A DNA stretch of 64,000 nt from Amycolatopsis sp. FBCC-B4732 (GTDB taxonomy: Bacteria > Actinomycetota > Actinomycetes > Mycobacteriales > Pseudonocardiaceae), in assembly GCF_023008405.1 (NCBI RefSeq), contig NZ_CP095376.1:7296501-7360500 (forward strand), in the 5' to 3' direction. Positions 7,200 to 15,989 of this stretch are shown here, in pieces (position 1 is the first letter of the stretch; every line of letters begins with the position of its first letter). The position numbers and the translations under genes were made by a program. The notes below the pieces were generated by a model. That model was not told the origin of the DNA. It saw nothing but the letters and a program-made list of their open reading frames with translations, and searched no databases.

Positions 7200-8311
7200 G
7201 CACGCTGTTCAGCCCTGTGAACGTTCTTGCGATGGTGCTGTTCGCCGCCGCGCTCGCGTGGCGGATCTACCAGGTGCAGCGCGCACCGACGGTGCCGAAC
7301 TGGGCCGTGACGGCGTGCGTGGCCGGGTTCGCCGCGGCGTTCCTGCTGCAGCAGACGGCGATCTCCGACGAGGTGGACGCCCTCCTCGGCCGCGGCGCGG
7401 CCCGGGTGGCGAACAACGCGCTGCTGGCGTGCGGCCTCTGCGCGCTGGTGGTCTTCTTCCTCGGCTCCGCGCTGGGGCCCCGCCGGTACCGCCGGGTGAC
7501 GGCCGAGCTGGTGCCGCTGCTGGCGGCGATCGCGCTGATGATCGTCGCGATGGCCGTGACGCCGCCACAGCTGCGCGGCCTGCCGCTGGGGCCGTCGACG
7601 GTCCACGACAGCGGGGTTGCGCTGTTCTACCTCGGCGCCGGGCTGTACCTGATCTACGGCCTGATCGCGTGCTCGGCGTGGATCGTGCGGTACCTGCGGG
7701 TGGCCGACCGGAACCTGCGGATCGGCCTCAAGCTGAGCGCGATCGGGATGGCCTGCGCGGCGGCGGGCAGCGTCTTCCGCGCGCTGTACATCGTGGTGGC
7801 GTGGGCGTTCGGGCCGGTGCTGAAGGTCCTGCTGCTGCTCGGCGTGCCGTTCGTGATCGTCGGCGGGATGCTGTTCCTGGCCGGCATGACCTACCCCGGC
7901 GTGCGAGCGCGGCTGTCGGCACTGCGCCGCCGCCGCCAGCACCGGCGCGAGCACCAAGCCCTCGCTCCACTGTGGACATTGCTGGTCCGCGCGTTCCCCA
8001 GCATCGTGCTCCGGACGCCCCCGCGCCGCGACCGGTTCTCCCCGCGCGGCGTCCACCGCGTGCACTACCGCCGGGTGATCGAGATCCGGGACGGGCTGGT
8101 CCAGCTCTCCCCGTACCTGGCGGCGGACTTCGGCGAGGTCGTGGCCACCGACCCGGGCGCCGCGGCGGCCGCGCTGAAGACGGCGCTGGAGCGGCACGCG
8201 GCGGGCGAGGAGAACGACGGCCGCGCGAAGCAGGTCCTGCCCTCCCAAGCGGACGACATCGAATCCGACGTCCGGCCGCTGCTCGCGCTGTCCGCGGCAC
8301 TGGATTCGTGA
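7196..8311 (+). CDS. MAB_1171c-like putative transporter, integral membrane protein
   Basis: 371 residues. The first about 240 contain roughly seven hydrophobic segments (starting NVLAMVLFAAALAW); the C-terminal about 130 residues are charged and cytoplasmic-like (RRRRQHRREHQALAPLW, then VHRVHYRRVIEIRDGLVQLSPYL). This plan and the position after XRE and ImmA/IrrE genes match the actinobacterial MAB_1171c family, named a putative transporter without known substrate. Start GTG 7196 overlaps the ImmA stop (GTGA) and is followed by S-T-L-F. Its stop is one nt before the amidohydrolase GTG, so the operon is XRE-protease-membrane protein-hydrolase. Confidence 0.78.
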   Translation: MSTLFSPVNVLAMVLFAAALAWRIYQVQRAPTVPNWAVTACVAGFAAAFLLQQTAISDEVDALLGRGAARVANNALLACGLCALVVFFLGSALGPRRYRRVTAELVPLLAAIALMIVAMAVTPPQLRGLPLGPSTVHDSGVALFYLGAGLYLIYGLIACSAWIVRYLRVADRNLRIGLKLSAIGMACAAAGSVFRALYIVVAWAFGPVLKVLLLLGVPFVIVGGMLFLAGMTYPGVRARLSALRRRRQHRREHQALAPLWTLLVRAFPSIVLRTPPRRDRFSPRGVHRVHYRRVIEIRDGLVQLSPYLAADFGEVVATDPGAAAAALKTALERHAAGEENDGRAKQVLPSQADDIESDVRPLLALSAALDS

Positions 8312-8312
8312 C

Positions 8313-9479
8313 GTGGAAACGCTGATCGCGGCGGGCCGCGTCCTGCCCCGGCCGTCCGCTCCGGTGCTGGACGGCGCCGTGCTGGTGCGCGACGGCGTGA
8401 TCGTGGCGGCGGGCGCGCGGGCGGACGTCGTCGCTCGAGCCGCGCCGGACGCGGTGCGGCACGACTTCCCCACGGGGACCGCGCTGGCCGGGTTGTTCAA
8501 CGTCCACGTGCACCTGGCTTTCGACGCGTCGCGGGAGATGCTGGCTCACTTTTCCGACGCTTCTTCGCCGCTGGAGGGTGCGCGCGCCCGGCTGACGTCG
8601 ATGCTGCGCAGCGGCGTGACGACGGTCCGCGACCTCGGCGACCGCGGTCACCTCGCCGCGGCGGTGCGCTCGTCGTTCGCGGGTGCGCCGGCGCCGCGGC
8701 TGCTGGTGTCGGGCCCGCCGATCACGGTCCCGGAGGGGCATTGCCACTTCTTCGGCGGCGCGGTCACTTCGGACGCTTCGATCCGCGCGGTGATCGACTC
8801 GAACGCGGCAGCGGGCGCGGACGTGATCAAGGTGATGGCCAGCGGCGGCCAGATCACCGAGGGCGGGGCCGACATGTGGGAGTCGCAGTTCGACGCCCGG
8901 CAGCTGTCGGTGGTCGTCGCGCACGCGGCTTCGCACGGGTTGCCGGTGGCTGCGCACGCCCACGGCGCGGACGCGATCGAGGCGGCGGTGACGGCCGGGG
9001 TGTCGACGGTCGAGCACTGCAGCTTCCTGACCGGCCCCCGGACGTTCGACCGGCGCGACCCGGTGGCCGCGCGGATGGCCGCGTCGGGGATTTCGGCGTG
9101 CTCGACGAGCAGCCGCAACTGGCGGGTGATCGTCGAGAAGCTGGGCGAGGCCACGGCGGAGGCCATGTACGGGCGGCTGCCGTGGCTGGAGGAGCACGGG
9201 GTCCGGCTGCTGGCCGGGACGGACGCGGGGCTGCCGGGATCGGTGTTCGACGACCCGGTCGGGGCGTTGGAGCTGTACGAGTGGCTCGGCTTCCCCCGGC
9301 GGCGGATCTTGGAGATCGCGACGTGCGATTCGGCGGCGGGCCTCGGCCTGTCGTCGGTCACCGGCCGGCTCGAGGCCGGGCTGGCGGCCGACGTGCTCGT
9401 GGTCGAGGGCGATCCGCTGGCTTCGCTCTCGGCGTTGCGCAACCCGCTGCTGGTGCTGGCTCGAGGGCAGGCGGCTTAG
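8313..9479 (+). CDS. Metal-dependent amidohydrolase (imidazolonepropionase/prolidase-like)
   Basis: 388 residues, amidohydrolase superfamily TIM barrel. Metal motifs visible: H65-V-H67 on strand 1, a lysine in DVIKVMASGG, HAHG, EHCSF and the strand-8 aspartate in LLAGTDAGLPGS. The C-terminal GRLEAGLAADVLVVEGDPL is the beta-sandwich tail of this group. Substrates in the family are cyclic amides, dipeptides or organophosphates; this one cannot be assigned. The GTG start sits one nt after the preceding stop, so it is the last gene of the XRE/ImmA operon. A tandem array of short repeats begins 20 nt after its stop. Confidence 0.88.
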   Translation: METLIAAGRVLPRPSAPVLDGAVLVRDGVIVAAGARADVVARAAPDAVRHDFPTGTALAGLFNVHVHLAFDASREMLAHFSDASSPLEGARARLTSMLRSGVTTVRDLGDRGHLAAAVRSSFAGAPAPRLLVSGPPITVPEGHCHFFGGAVTSDASIRAVIDSNAAAGADVIKVMASGGQITEGGADMWESQFDARQLSVVVAHAASHGLPVAAHAHGADAIEAAVTAGVSTVEHCSFLTGPRTFDRRDPVAARMAASGISACSTSSRNWRVIVEKLGEATAEAMYGRLPWLEEHGVRLLAGTDAGLPGSVFDDPVGALELYEWLGFPRRRILEIATCDSAAGLGLSSVTGRLEAGLAADVLVVEGDPLASLSALRNPLLVLARGQAA

Positions 9480-9498
9480 CGGGCGGGACCTCCCGGCG

Positions 9499-9655
9499 AG
9501 CGCGAACGGACCACTCGCGCCACCGGCCCGCGACGAAAGGACCGTTCGCGCTCCCCGCCGGCGCACGAAAGGACCACTCGCGCCGCACGCCGGGCACGAA
9601 AGGCACCACTCACCCGCACAGCCGTCGCGAACGGACCACTCGCGCCACCGGCCCC
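9499..9655. repeat. 31-nt tandem repeat array, five units
   Basis: Units beginning CGAA at 9501, 9532, 9564, 9595 and 9626 recur every 31-32 nt. The core is CGAA(C/A)GGACCACTCGCG; the first and last units are identical over 29 nt (9499-9527 and 9624-9652), the middle ones diverged. Half-sites make each unit a weak palindrome (CGA...TCG). It lies directly downstream of the amidohydrolase stop. No spacer-like unique sequences, so not a CRISPR. Confidence 0.7.
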
Positions 9656-9768
9656 TCACCCACCCGGCTCGAACCGCCCGCCCCCTCCCGCGCGTCCCCA
9701 CCCCACTCACCTCACCGCGAGGCAAACTCCGCCTCGGCCCCTCCCCCGACCAGGGAACGCCCAGTTTG

Positions 9769-9797
9769 GTGACAGCGTTTTAAAACAGTGTTACAGT
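9769..9797 (+). promoter_or_regulatory. Promoter of the small membrane-protein gene at 9829
   Basis: GTGACA (9769-9774), 17-nt spacer, TACAGT (9792-9797). The spacer contains the palindrome TTTTAAAA, unusual in this GC-rich DNA and a possible regulator site. The rest of the 9656-9768 stretch shows nothing recognisable. Confidence 0.6.
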
Positions 9798-9828
9798 CAC
9801 TGCCACCAGACCGGACAAGGAGTCCCCC

Positions 9829-10218
9829 ATGCACGGCCCCACCCAGCTCTTCACGGTGATCGCCCTGGTCTCGCTGCCCACCGTCATGTACGGCGGCTAC
9901 GCACTCATGGGCGTGCTGCGCGACCGGAAGCTCACCGACCACCAGCGCGCGATGTTCCGGGCCGGCCACGCCCACGCCGGCGTCCTGCTGATCCTCGCCC
10001 TGGTCGCCCTGCAAATCCTCAGCCGCACCACCTTCGGCGACACCACGCTCTGGATCACCTGCTTCCTCCTCCTCTTCGGCGTCCTCGCCCAGTCCGGCGG
10101 CTTCTTCCTGCACCTGCTCCCGAACAAGAACGAGCTCGGCGGCCGCGTCACCAGCGCCGGTGCCGTGCTCCTCGGAGCCGCCACGCTGCTCACCGCCTAT
10201 GGGGTCGCCTTCGCCTGA
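9829..10218 (+). CDS. Small four-helix membrane protein, unknown function
   Basis: 129 residues with about four hydrophobic segments (FTVIALVSLPTVMYGGYALM, AGVLLILALVALQIL, LWITCFLLLFGVLAQSGGF, and AVLLLGAATLLTAYG near the C-terminus). A histidine-rich stretch FRAGHAHAGVLL precedes the second helix. No family recognised beyond a generic hypothetical membrane protein. It has its own promoter (9769-9797) and a ribosome site (AAGGAGT) before ATG 9829. It is followed after 26 nt by the histidyl-tRNA synthetase gene, which appears to have its own leaderless start. Confidence 0.7.
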   Translation: MHGPTQLFTVIALVSLPTVMYGGYALMGVLRDRKLTDHQRAMFRAGHAHAGVLLILALVALQILSRTTFGDTTLWITCFLLLFGVLAQSGGFFLHLLPNKNELGGRVTSAGAVLLGAATLLTAYGVAFA

Positions 10219-10244
10219 CGAAACCGGTCGTTAAGCTTGACGAC

Positions 10245-11534
10245 GTGCCTGAATACCTGCCGACCGCGCCCTACAAGGGGACCCGGGACTTCCTGCCCGC
10301 CGAAATGTCCGTGCGGACCCAGGTGTTCGGTCATCTCTACGACGTCCTCGAGCGCCGCGGCTTCCTCCGCTACGACGGGCCGATCCTCGAATCCGCCGAG
10401 ATCTACGAGCGGAAGTCGGGCCAGGAAATCGCCGACAAGCAGCTCTACACGCTCACCGACAAAGGCGGGCGGCGGCTGGCGCTGCGGCCCGAAATGACGC
10501 CGTCGGTCGCGCGGATGATCGCCGGGAGCGCCAAGTCGCTCTCCTTCCCCGTGCGCTGGTACAGCCACCCGAACTGCCACCGGTACGAGGCTCCGCAACG
10601 CGGGCGCGTGCGCGAGCACTGGCAGATCAACGCCGATATCTTCGGGTCGGACAGCGCCAACTGCGAGATCGAGATCTTCGAGCTGGTGCACGACCTGATG
10701 GCCGCGCTCGGGGCGACGCCGGACATGTTCGTGCTGCGCGTCAACGACCGGAACCTGCTGACGTCGGCGCTCACCGACGTCGCCGGGGTCTCCGAGGACC
10801 ACCTCTCCCAGGTGTTCGCGCTCGTCGACCGGTGGGAGAAGTACCCGCGCGAGAAGCTCGCCGAGAGCGCCGGTGAGATCGGGTTGTCGGACAAGCAGTT
10901 CGAGAAGCTGGCCGAGACGCTCGGGGCGGGCGAGGCGCTGCTCGACGAGCTGCCCGCCGAAGTCCGTGCGCAGTCGAACCTGGTGAAGGTGCTGAACAGC
11001 AGCGCCAAGGACCTGGTGAAGTACGAGCCGATGATCGTGCGCGGGCTGGCGTACTACACGTCGACCGTGTTCGAGGTCTTCGACACCTCGCCGGAGAACC
11101 GCCGCGCGCTGTTCGGCGGCGGGCGCTATAGCGACCTCGCGTCGATGTTCACGCCGCAGCAGATCCCGGGCATCGGGTTCGGCATGGGCGACGTCACGCT
11201 GATCGACTTCCTCGCCACCCACGGCCTGACGCCGGCACCGCGCAGCGAGGTCGACGTCGTGGTCATCCCGGTGACCGAAGACCTCGAAGACCAGGCCCGG
11301 ACGGTCGCGCGGGCGCTGCGCGCGGCGGGGCTGCGGACGTCGACGCCGATCGAGCACCGCAAGCTGGGCAAGGAACTCACCCGCGCGGACAAGGCGGGCG
11401 CGGCCGCGGTCGTGATCGTCGGCCAGGAGGACTGGGCGGCCGGCACCGTGACCGTCCGCAGCCTGGCCACGCGCGAGCAGAACCCGGTCGCGATCGCCGA
11501 CGCCCCGGCGGCGGTCCAGGCGCTCCTGGCCTGA
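10245..11534 (+). CDS. hisS: Histidyl-tRNA synthetase, divergent active-site motifs
   Basis: 429 residues, class II synthetase that charges tRNA-His. Visible are N-terminal TAPYKGTRDFLP, motif 2 around CHRYEAPQRGRVREHWQ, motif 3 (IPGIGFGMGDV) and a C-terminal HGTP anticodon domain (VDVVVIPVTEDL...). Two histidine-pocket motifs differ from the usual form: R266-G-L-A-Y-Y (normally RGLDYY) and GGGRYSDL at 291-298 (normally GGRYDGL). There is no relA/secD context here. GTG 10245 has no ribosome site, but TAAGCT (10232-10237) ends seven nt before it, suggesting a leaderless mRNA. It could be the only HisRS or a second copy; the window cannot decide. Confidence 0.9.
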   Translation: MPEYLPTAPYKGTRDFLPAEMSVRTQVFGHLYDVLERRGFLRYDGPILESAEIYERKSGQEIADKQLYTLTDKGGRRLALRPEMTPSVARMIAGSAKSLSFPVRWYSHPNCHRYEAPQRGRVREHWQINADIFGSDSANCEIEIFELVHDLMAALGATPDMFVLRVNDRNLLTSALTDVAGVSEDHLSQVFALVDRWEKYPREKLAESAGEIGLSDKQFEKLAETLGAGEALLDELPAEVRAQSNLVKVLNSSAKDLVKYEPMIVRGLAYYTSTVFEVFDTSPENRRALFGGGRYSDLASMFTPQQIPGIGFGMGDVTLIDFLATHGLTPAPRSEVDVVVIPVTEDLEDQARTVARALRAAGLRTSTPIEHRKLGKELTRADKAGAAAVVIVGQEDWAAGTVTVRSLATREQNPVAIADAPAAVQALLA

Positions 11535-11566
11535 AACCGGCTCGACACCCCTGCCACGCTGGAGGG

Positions 11567-12808
11567 GTGTTCGACCTCGATCAGCTCACCACCGGCGACG
11601 TGCGGCGCTGGGTGGAGTTCGACGAGTCCGTCCGGCGGACCCGGTGGCCCGCCGGACGGCGCCGGCCGCCGCGGCAGGCGCTGGTCCTCGCCGCGTGCTC
11701 CCGTGACGGCTACGTGCGTGAAGCCGCCGTCCGGCGGCTCGCGGTCAGCCCGGACCCCGAGGCGCTGCCGCTGCTGCTGGTCCGCTGCGTCGACTGGGTC
11801 CGGCCGGTCCGGGCGGCGGCGCGGGCGGCCGCACTGTCCAAACTGGACGAGTCCGCCCTCCGCGCGGTGCTGCCGCTGATCGGCGTGCTGCGGCGGCGTC
11901 AGGTCGACGACTGGATGACCACGCTGTTCCGCGACAACCTGGCGGCCGCGCTCGACGTCGCGCTGGCGCTGGACGACCTCGAAAGCCGCCGCTGGGCGCA
12001 CGCGGAAGCGCTCGGCCTGCTCCCCCGCGAACGCCTCCTCGGCAGCGCGCGGCGGGACCGCGACCTCGTGGTCCGCACGCTGTGCGGCACGGCGCTGCTC
12101 GACCGCGGCGAGTTCGTCGAAGAGCTCCTCGCCGCCGGGTCGCCGAAGGTCCGCACGCGCGCGCTGACGCTCGTCGACCGGGCCACCGTCGAGGCCCACC
12201 TGGCGGACCGTTCCTCGGCGGTCCGCTCGATGGCCCAGTTCCTCGTCCGCGAGGCGGGCGGCGACCCCGCCCGGTGCTACCGGGCGCTGCCGGTGTCCCC
12301 CGCCGCGATCGCGGGGCTCGGCGAGACCGGCACCGCCGCCGATGCCGCGCGACTGGAACAGGTCCTCACCGACGACCGGCCGCGGATCCGCGCGCTCGCC
12401 GTCCGCGGCCTGCGCCGGATCGCGCCGGACTCGGCGGCGGTGCGGCCGCTGCTGACGGACCCGTCGCCCGCGGTGCTCCGCCAGGTGGTGGCGTTCCTGC
12501 GCGGCAAGCCGGTCGAGGTGGCGGTGCTGCGGGAGCTGCTCGGCGAGGATCGGCCGCTCCCCACCCGCCGGGCAGCCGCATCGCTCCTGCGTGCCGGGGA
12601 CACCTGGCTGCGGCTGCACACCGACCTCGCACTGCTGCGGGACGACGACCTGGCCGCCGACGCCCGCCGGGACCTGGCCGCCTGGCTGTCTCAGTCGGCC
12701 GGGATCTACACGGCGCCGCCACCGGAACTGGCCGCCGCGATCGAGGGCCTGCTCACCCGGCTGCCCGCGGAAACGGCCCAGCGGATCCGCTTCACACTCC
12801 CCCGCTGA
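11567..12808 (+). CDS. HEAT-repeat protein
   Basis: 413 residues, almost entirely alpha-helical repeats of the HEAT type: VREAAVRRLAVSPDPEALPLLL, VRPVRAAARAAALSKL, VRTLCGTALLDRG, VRTRALTLVDRATVEAHL, VRSMAQFLVREAGG, IRALAVRGLRRIAPDSAAVRPLL and so on. Such solenoids act as protein or nucleic-acid binding scaffolds; no catalytic motif is present. GTG 11567 follows GGAGGG with only one nt spacing, so the start is somewhat uncertain. It follows hisS by 32 nt and overlaps the 3' end of the convergent histidine kinase gene by 17 nt. Confidence 0.75.
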   Translation: MFDLDQLTTGDVRRWVEFDESVRRTRWPAGRRRPPRQALVLAACSRDGYVREAAVRRLAVSPDPEALPLLLVRCVDWVRPVRAAARAAALSKLDESALRAVLPLIGVLRRRQVDDWMTTLFRDNLAAALDVALALDDLESRRWAHAEALGLLPRERLLGSARRDRDLVVRTLCGTALLDRGEFVEELLAAGSPKVRTRALTLVDRATVEAHLADRSSAVRSMAQFLVREAGGDPARCYRALPVSPAAIAGLGETGTAADAARLEQVLTDDRPRIRALAVRGLRRIAPDSAAVRPLLTDPSPAVLRQVVAFLRGKPVEVAVLRELLGEDRPLPTRRAAASLLRAGDTWLRLHTDLALLRDDDLAADARRDLAAWLSQSAGIYTAPPPELAAAIEGLLTRLPAETAQRIRFTLPR

Positions 12809-14000
12809 CGGCGTCGGCGCGCAGCAACGTCAGCGTGAACGTCGCTCCCGCGCCCGGCTGCCCCGCCGCCGCGATGGTGCCGCCGTGGCCGTTCACCACT
12901 TCGCGGACCAGGGCCAGGCCCAGGCCGAAGCGGCGGCCGTCGCCGTCGGAACCGCGGGCGAAGCGCTCGAAGATCCGGTCCGCCTCGGCCGCCGGGAAGC
13001 CGACGCCGGTGTCGCGGACGCGCAGCTCCACGTGCCGGTCGTCCGGGACGCCCAGCCACACCTCGATCGACCCGCCGGGCGGGGTGTGGCCGAGTGCGTT
13101 GTCCAGCAACGCCGAGAGCACCCGCCGCAACGCCGTCGGCACGCCCTGGACGACGTACGGCCGCCGCTCGCGGGTCACCGCGAGGCGGACCTGGCCCTGT
13201 CCCGCCCGGTCCGTCTCCGCCGCGACCGCTTCTTCCGCGAGCGATCCCAGGTCGACCAGCTCCAGCGACGTCCGGTCGCCCGCCTGCGCCGACATCAGCA
13301 GGTCTTCGACGACTTCGCCGAGCTCCCGGGTGCCGCGGACCAGCTGCTCGAGGTCGTCCGCGTCCCGCCCCGACGCGCGCCGGGCCAGGAGCTGCGCGCG
13401 GGTGTGCAGGCGGGTCAGCGGGGCCCGGAGTTCGTGGGAGGCGTCGGCGACGAACGTCCGCTGCCGCCGCAGCGCGTCGGCCAGCGGGCGGATCGCGCGC
13501 CCGGCCATGACCCGGCCGCACAGCACCGCCGCGAGCAGCGCGAGCACCTCCGCGACGCCGAGGCCGAACACCAGCGAGGAGCGGTCCTGGATCTGGTAGA
13601 CCTCTTCGAAGTACGCCTGCGACACGACGCCGCCGCGGTTCTCCACGCGGATCGTGTACGTCATCGCGCCGATCGGCCGCCGTTCCGTGTGGACGTCGCC
13701 GGGCGAAGGCACCGTGGCCGCCAGGGAAGCCAGCGGCATCCCGGCCGGCGGCGGTCCCGCGGGCGCGTGCAGCACCGGCGTGAACAGCCAGACGCAGCCG
13801 GGCGGGGTTTCCGCCGGGCCGAGCTGGATCGTCCGGGCCAGCACCCGGTCGGCGTCGGCGTGCTGCCCGGCCAGCAGGATCCCGTACGCGATCGCGCCCG
13901 CGACCGCGACGAGCAGCGACACCACCACGGAGATCTGCGCGGTGATCGCCCACCGCGCCCGCCGCAGGGCCCGGTCCTCGGGGTCGCCGCGGGGCCTCAC
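12792..14000 (-). CDS. Sensor histidine kinase (HisKA, two-component)
   Basis: 402 residues. Two transmembrane helices (about 20-42 and 148-170) bracket an extracellular sensor region of about 100 residues. The dimerisation/phosphoacceptor box is FVADASHELRAPLTRLHTRA with His189, followed by the N-box LLDNALGHTPPGG and the G-boxes DTGVGFPA and RFGLGLALVREV. It autophosphorylates and passes phosphate to the response regulator encoded immediately upstream (ATGA overlap, 13997-14000). The signal is unknown. The gene pair lies downstream of the P450/FMN/FAD/antiporter genes in the same orientation. Confidence 0.92.
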   Translation of the reverse strand: MRPRGDPEDRALRRARWAITAQISVVVSLLVAVAGAIAYGILLAGQHADADRVLARTIQLGPAETPPGCVWLFTPVLHAPAGPPPAGMPLASLAATVPSPGDVHTERRPIGAMTYTIRVENRGGVVSQAYFEEVYQIQDRSSLVFGLGVAEVLALLAAVLCGRVMAGRAIRPLADALRRQRTFVADASHELRAPLTRLHTRAQLLARRASGRDADDLEQLVRGTRELGEVVEDLLMSAQAGDRTSLELVDLGSLAEEAVAAETDRAGQGQVRLAVTRERRPYVVQGVPTALRRVLSALLDNALGHTPPGGSIEVWLGVPDDRHVELRVRDTGVGFPAAEADRIFERFARGSDGDGRRFGLGLALVREVVNGHGGTIAAAGQPGAGATFTLTLLRADAVSGGV

Positions 14001-14698
14001 ACCGCGCCGATCTGGTACCCGAGGCCGTGCACGGTCCGCACGACGTCCCGGCCGAGCTTGCGCCGCAGGTAGTACACGTATGTGTCCACAATGGACTCCC
14101 CGGTCGAGTCGGCGAAGACGTTGGTCCGCAGCGACGCCCGCGGGTGGATCGCCTTCGGCCGCTGCGCCAGCGTCCGCAGCAGCTCGAACTCCCGCCCGGA
14201 CAGCGTGATCCGCTCGCCGCGCGGCAGCACGACCTCGTGCCGCCGCAGGTCGAGGGCCGCCGTGCCGAGCGGGAGGCTCTCCGCGCCTTCGAGGTCACGC
14301 CGGCCGAGCGCGCGCAGGCGGGCCAGCAGCTCCTCGGCCTCGAACGGCTTGACGAGGTAGTCGTCGGCGCCGGCGTCGAGCCCGCCCACGCGGTCGGCCA
14401 GCTCGCCCAGCGCCGAGAGCACCAGCACCCGCGTGGTGACGGCCCGGGCCCGCAGCTGCCGCACCAGCTCCAGTCCGTCGAGCACCGGGAGGCGGCGATC
14501 GATGACCATCACGTCGTACCGCCCGGTGAGACCCAGGTGCAGCCCGCGCTGCCCGTCGTGCGCCGCCTCGGTTTCGTAGCCTTCGTCGGCGAGCAGCTCG
14601 GCGAGCATGCCCGCCAGTTCGCGGTCGTCCTCGACCACGAGCACCCGCTGTTTCGTAGCCCCATCGTGCACGAGTCCATACTGGCAGTGATTTTCCAA
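13997..14698 (-). CDS. OmpR/PhoB-family response regulator
   Basis: Receiver domain RVLVVEDDRELAGMLAELL with phosphoacceptor Asp67 in VMVIDRRLPVLDG, conserved Lys in DYLVKPF, then a winged-helix output domain (ITLSGREFELLRTL ... VDTYVYYLRRKLG). The longest start is TTG 14698 (233 residues); an in-frame GTG at 14671 would give 224 residues and begin right before the receiver domain, and neither has a clear ribosome site. The preceding 30 nt are A/T-rich, so a local promoter is possible, although the antiporter stop is only 10 nt upstream and read-through from the P450 operon is also likely. Confidence 0.9.
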   Translation of the reverse strand: MENHCQYGLVHDGATKQRVLVVEDDRELAGMLAELLADEGYETEAAHDGQRGLHLGLTGRYDVMVIDRRLPVLDGLELVRQLRARAVTTRVLVLSALGELADRVGGLDAGADDYLVKPFEAEELLARLRALGRRDLEGAESLPLGTAALDLRRHEVVLPRGERITLSGREFELLRTLAQRPKAIHPRASLRTNVFADSTGESIVDTYVYYLRRKLGRDVVRTVHGLGYQIGAV

Positions 14699-14708
14699 AT
14701 TTGAACTA

Positions 14709-15989
14709 TCAACTTTTCCCGGTCACCGGCACCGGCTCGGCCATCAGGAGCACCTCGCTGCTCCCGTTGCGGGCATCACGCCGGTCGAGCCACGAAAGCA
14801 CCGGTGCGGTCATGATCGTGGTGACCAGCGCGACGAGCACGAGCACCGTGAACAACGCCGGCGAAACGATCCCGGCGGCGAGCCCGACGTTGAGCGCGAT
14901 CAGCTGCATCAGCCCGCGGGCGTTGATCAGCGTGCCGACGCGCAACGCGATCGGCTGCGGCTCCCCCACCAGCCGCGCCGCTCCCCAGCAGGCACCGAGC
15001 TTGCCGACGATCGCGACGACCACGCAGAGCACGGCGAACAGCAGCAGCTTCGGATCGGCGAGCAGCGCGAACCGGGTGTTCAGGCCAGAATAGGTGAAGA
15101 ACAGCGGGAGGAACACGATCCGCCCGATCGGCATGATCTTCGCGAGCACGACGTCCGCGGCGGGCACGCGGGGGAACACGATGCCGACGCAGAAGGCGCC
15201 GAACACCGCGTACAGCCCGATGACGTCGGTGAACCAGGCGGCCGCGAACAGCGTCAGCGCCGTGATCAGCATCTTCTGGTCGGCGGAGATCCGTTCACTG
15301 CCCATCGCCTTCGCGAGCAGCCGTCGTCCGACGAGCACCAGCAGCAACGCGAACAGCAGGCCGCCGCCCACGGCCAGCGCGACCGGCCCGGCCGAGTCCG
15401 CGTGCATGCCCAGCACCACGGCCAGCAGGACCCACGCCAGGACGTCGTCGAGCGCGCCGCAGGCCAGTGCGAGCGAGCCGAACCGGGTGCCGCCGAGCCC
15501 GCGTTCGGTGATGATCCGGGCGAGCATCGGGAACGCGGTGATGGCCAGCGCGACCCCGACGAACGCCGCCGACGTCGCGAGCGAGACGCCGTCCTTGGCG
15601 ATGCCGGCCCAGCTCGTGCCGAACACGGCGACGCCGACACCGAGCGCGAGCGGCACCACCGTGCCCGCGGCCGAGATCGCGCCGACCGACTTCGCCGAGC
15701 CGCGGATGCTGCGGAGGCTGAACTCGTACCCCGCGCCGAACATGTAAATGACCAGGCCGATCTGCCCGCCGACGTAGAGCAGCGGACGGATGCCGTCCGG
15801 GAACAACGCCGTCTGCACGTCGGGCAGGACCAGCCCCAGCAGGGACGGGCCGAGCAGCACGCCGGAGATCATCTCGCCGACCACCGGCGGCTGCCCCAGC
15901 CGCACCGCGAGCAGGCAGACCAGCCGGCACACGACGAGGATCGCCGCGACGGCGAGGAAGAAGGCCGGTGCCGCTTCGGTGGGGGTCAT
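14709..15989 (-). CDS. Cation/proton antiporter (CPA2, NhaA/KefB-like fold)
   Basis: 426 residues with about 12 transmembrane helices. CPA2 features: RLGQPPVVGEMISGVLLGPS near residue 35, the helix with GVALAITAFPMLARIITERGL, and GALDDVLAWVLLAVVLG, containing the paired acidic residues of the ion site. It exchanges Na+ or K+ (or an organic cation) for protons at the cytoplasmic membrane. Start ATG 15989 overlaps the P450 stop by four nt, so it is co-expressed with the three oxidoreductases upstream. That linkage suggests either export of the pathway product or pH/ion homeostasis tied to the pathway (inference). Confidence 0.88.
   Translation of the reverse strand: MTPTEAAPAFFLAVAAILVVCRLVCLLAVRLGQPPVVGEMISGVLLGPSLLGLVLPDVQTALFPDGIRPLLYVGGQIGLVIYMFGAGYEFSLRSIRGSAKSVGAISAAGTVVPLALGVGVAVFGTSWAGIAKDGVSLATSAAFVGVALAITAFPMLARIITERGLGGTRFGSLALACGALDDVLAWVLLAVVLGMHADSAGPVALAVGGGLLFALLLVLVGRRLLAKAMGSERISADQKMLITALTLFAAAWFTDVIGLYAVFGAFCVGIVFPRVPAADVVLAKIMPIGRIVFLPLFFTYSGLNTRFALLADPKLLLFAVLCVVVAIVGKLGACWGAARLVGEPQPIALRVGTLINARGLMQLIALNVGLAAGIVSPALFTVLVLVALVTTIMTAPVLSWLDRRDARNGSSEVLLMAEPVPVTGKS

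Noticed and set aside
9499..9655. Regular repeats taken as a possible CRISPR array.
   Set aside because: Period is 31 nt with no unique spacers between repeats, units diverge, and no cas genes are near.
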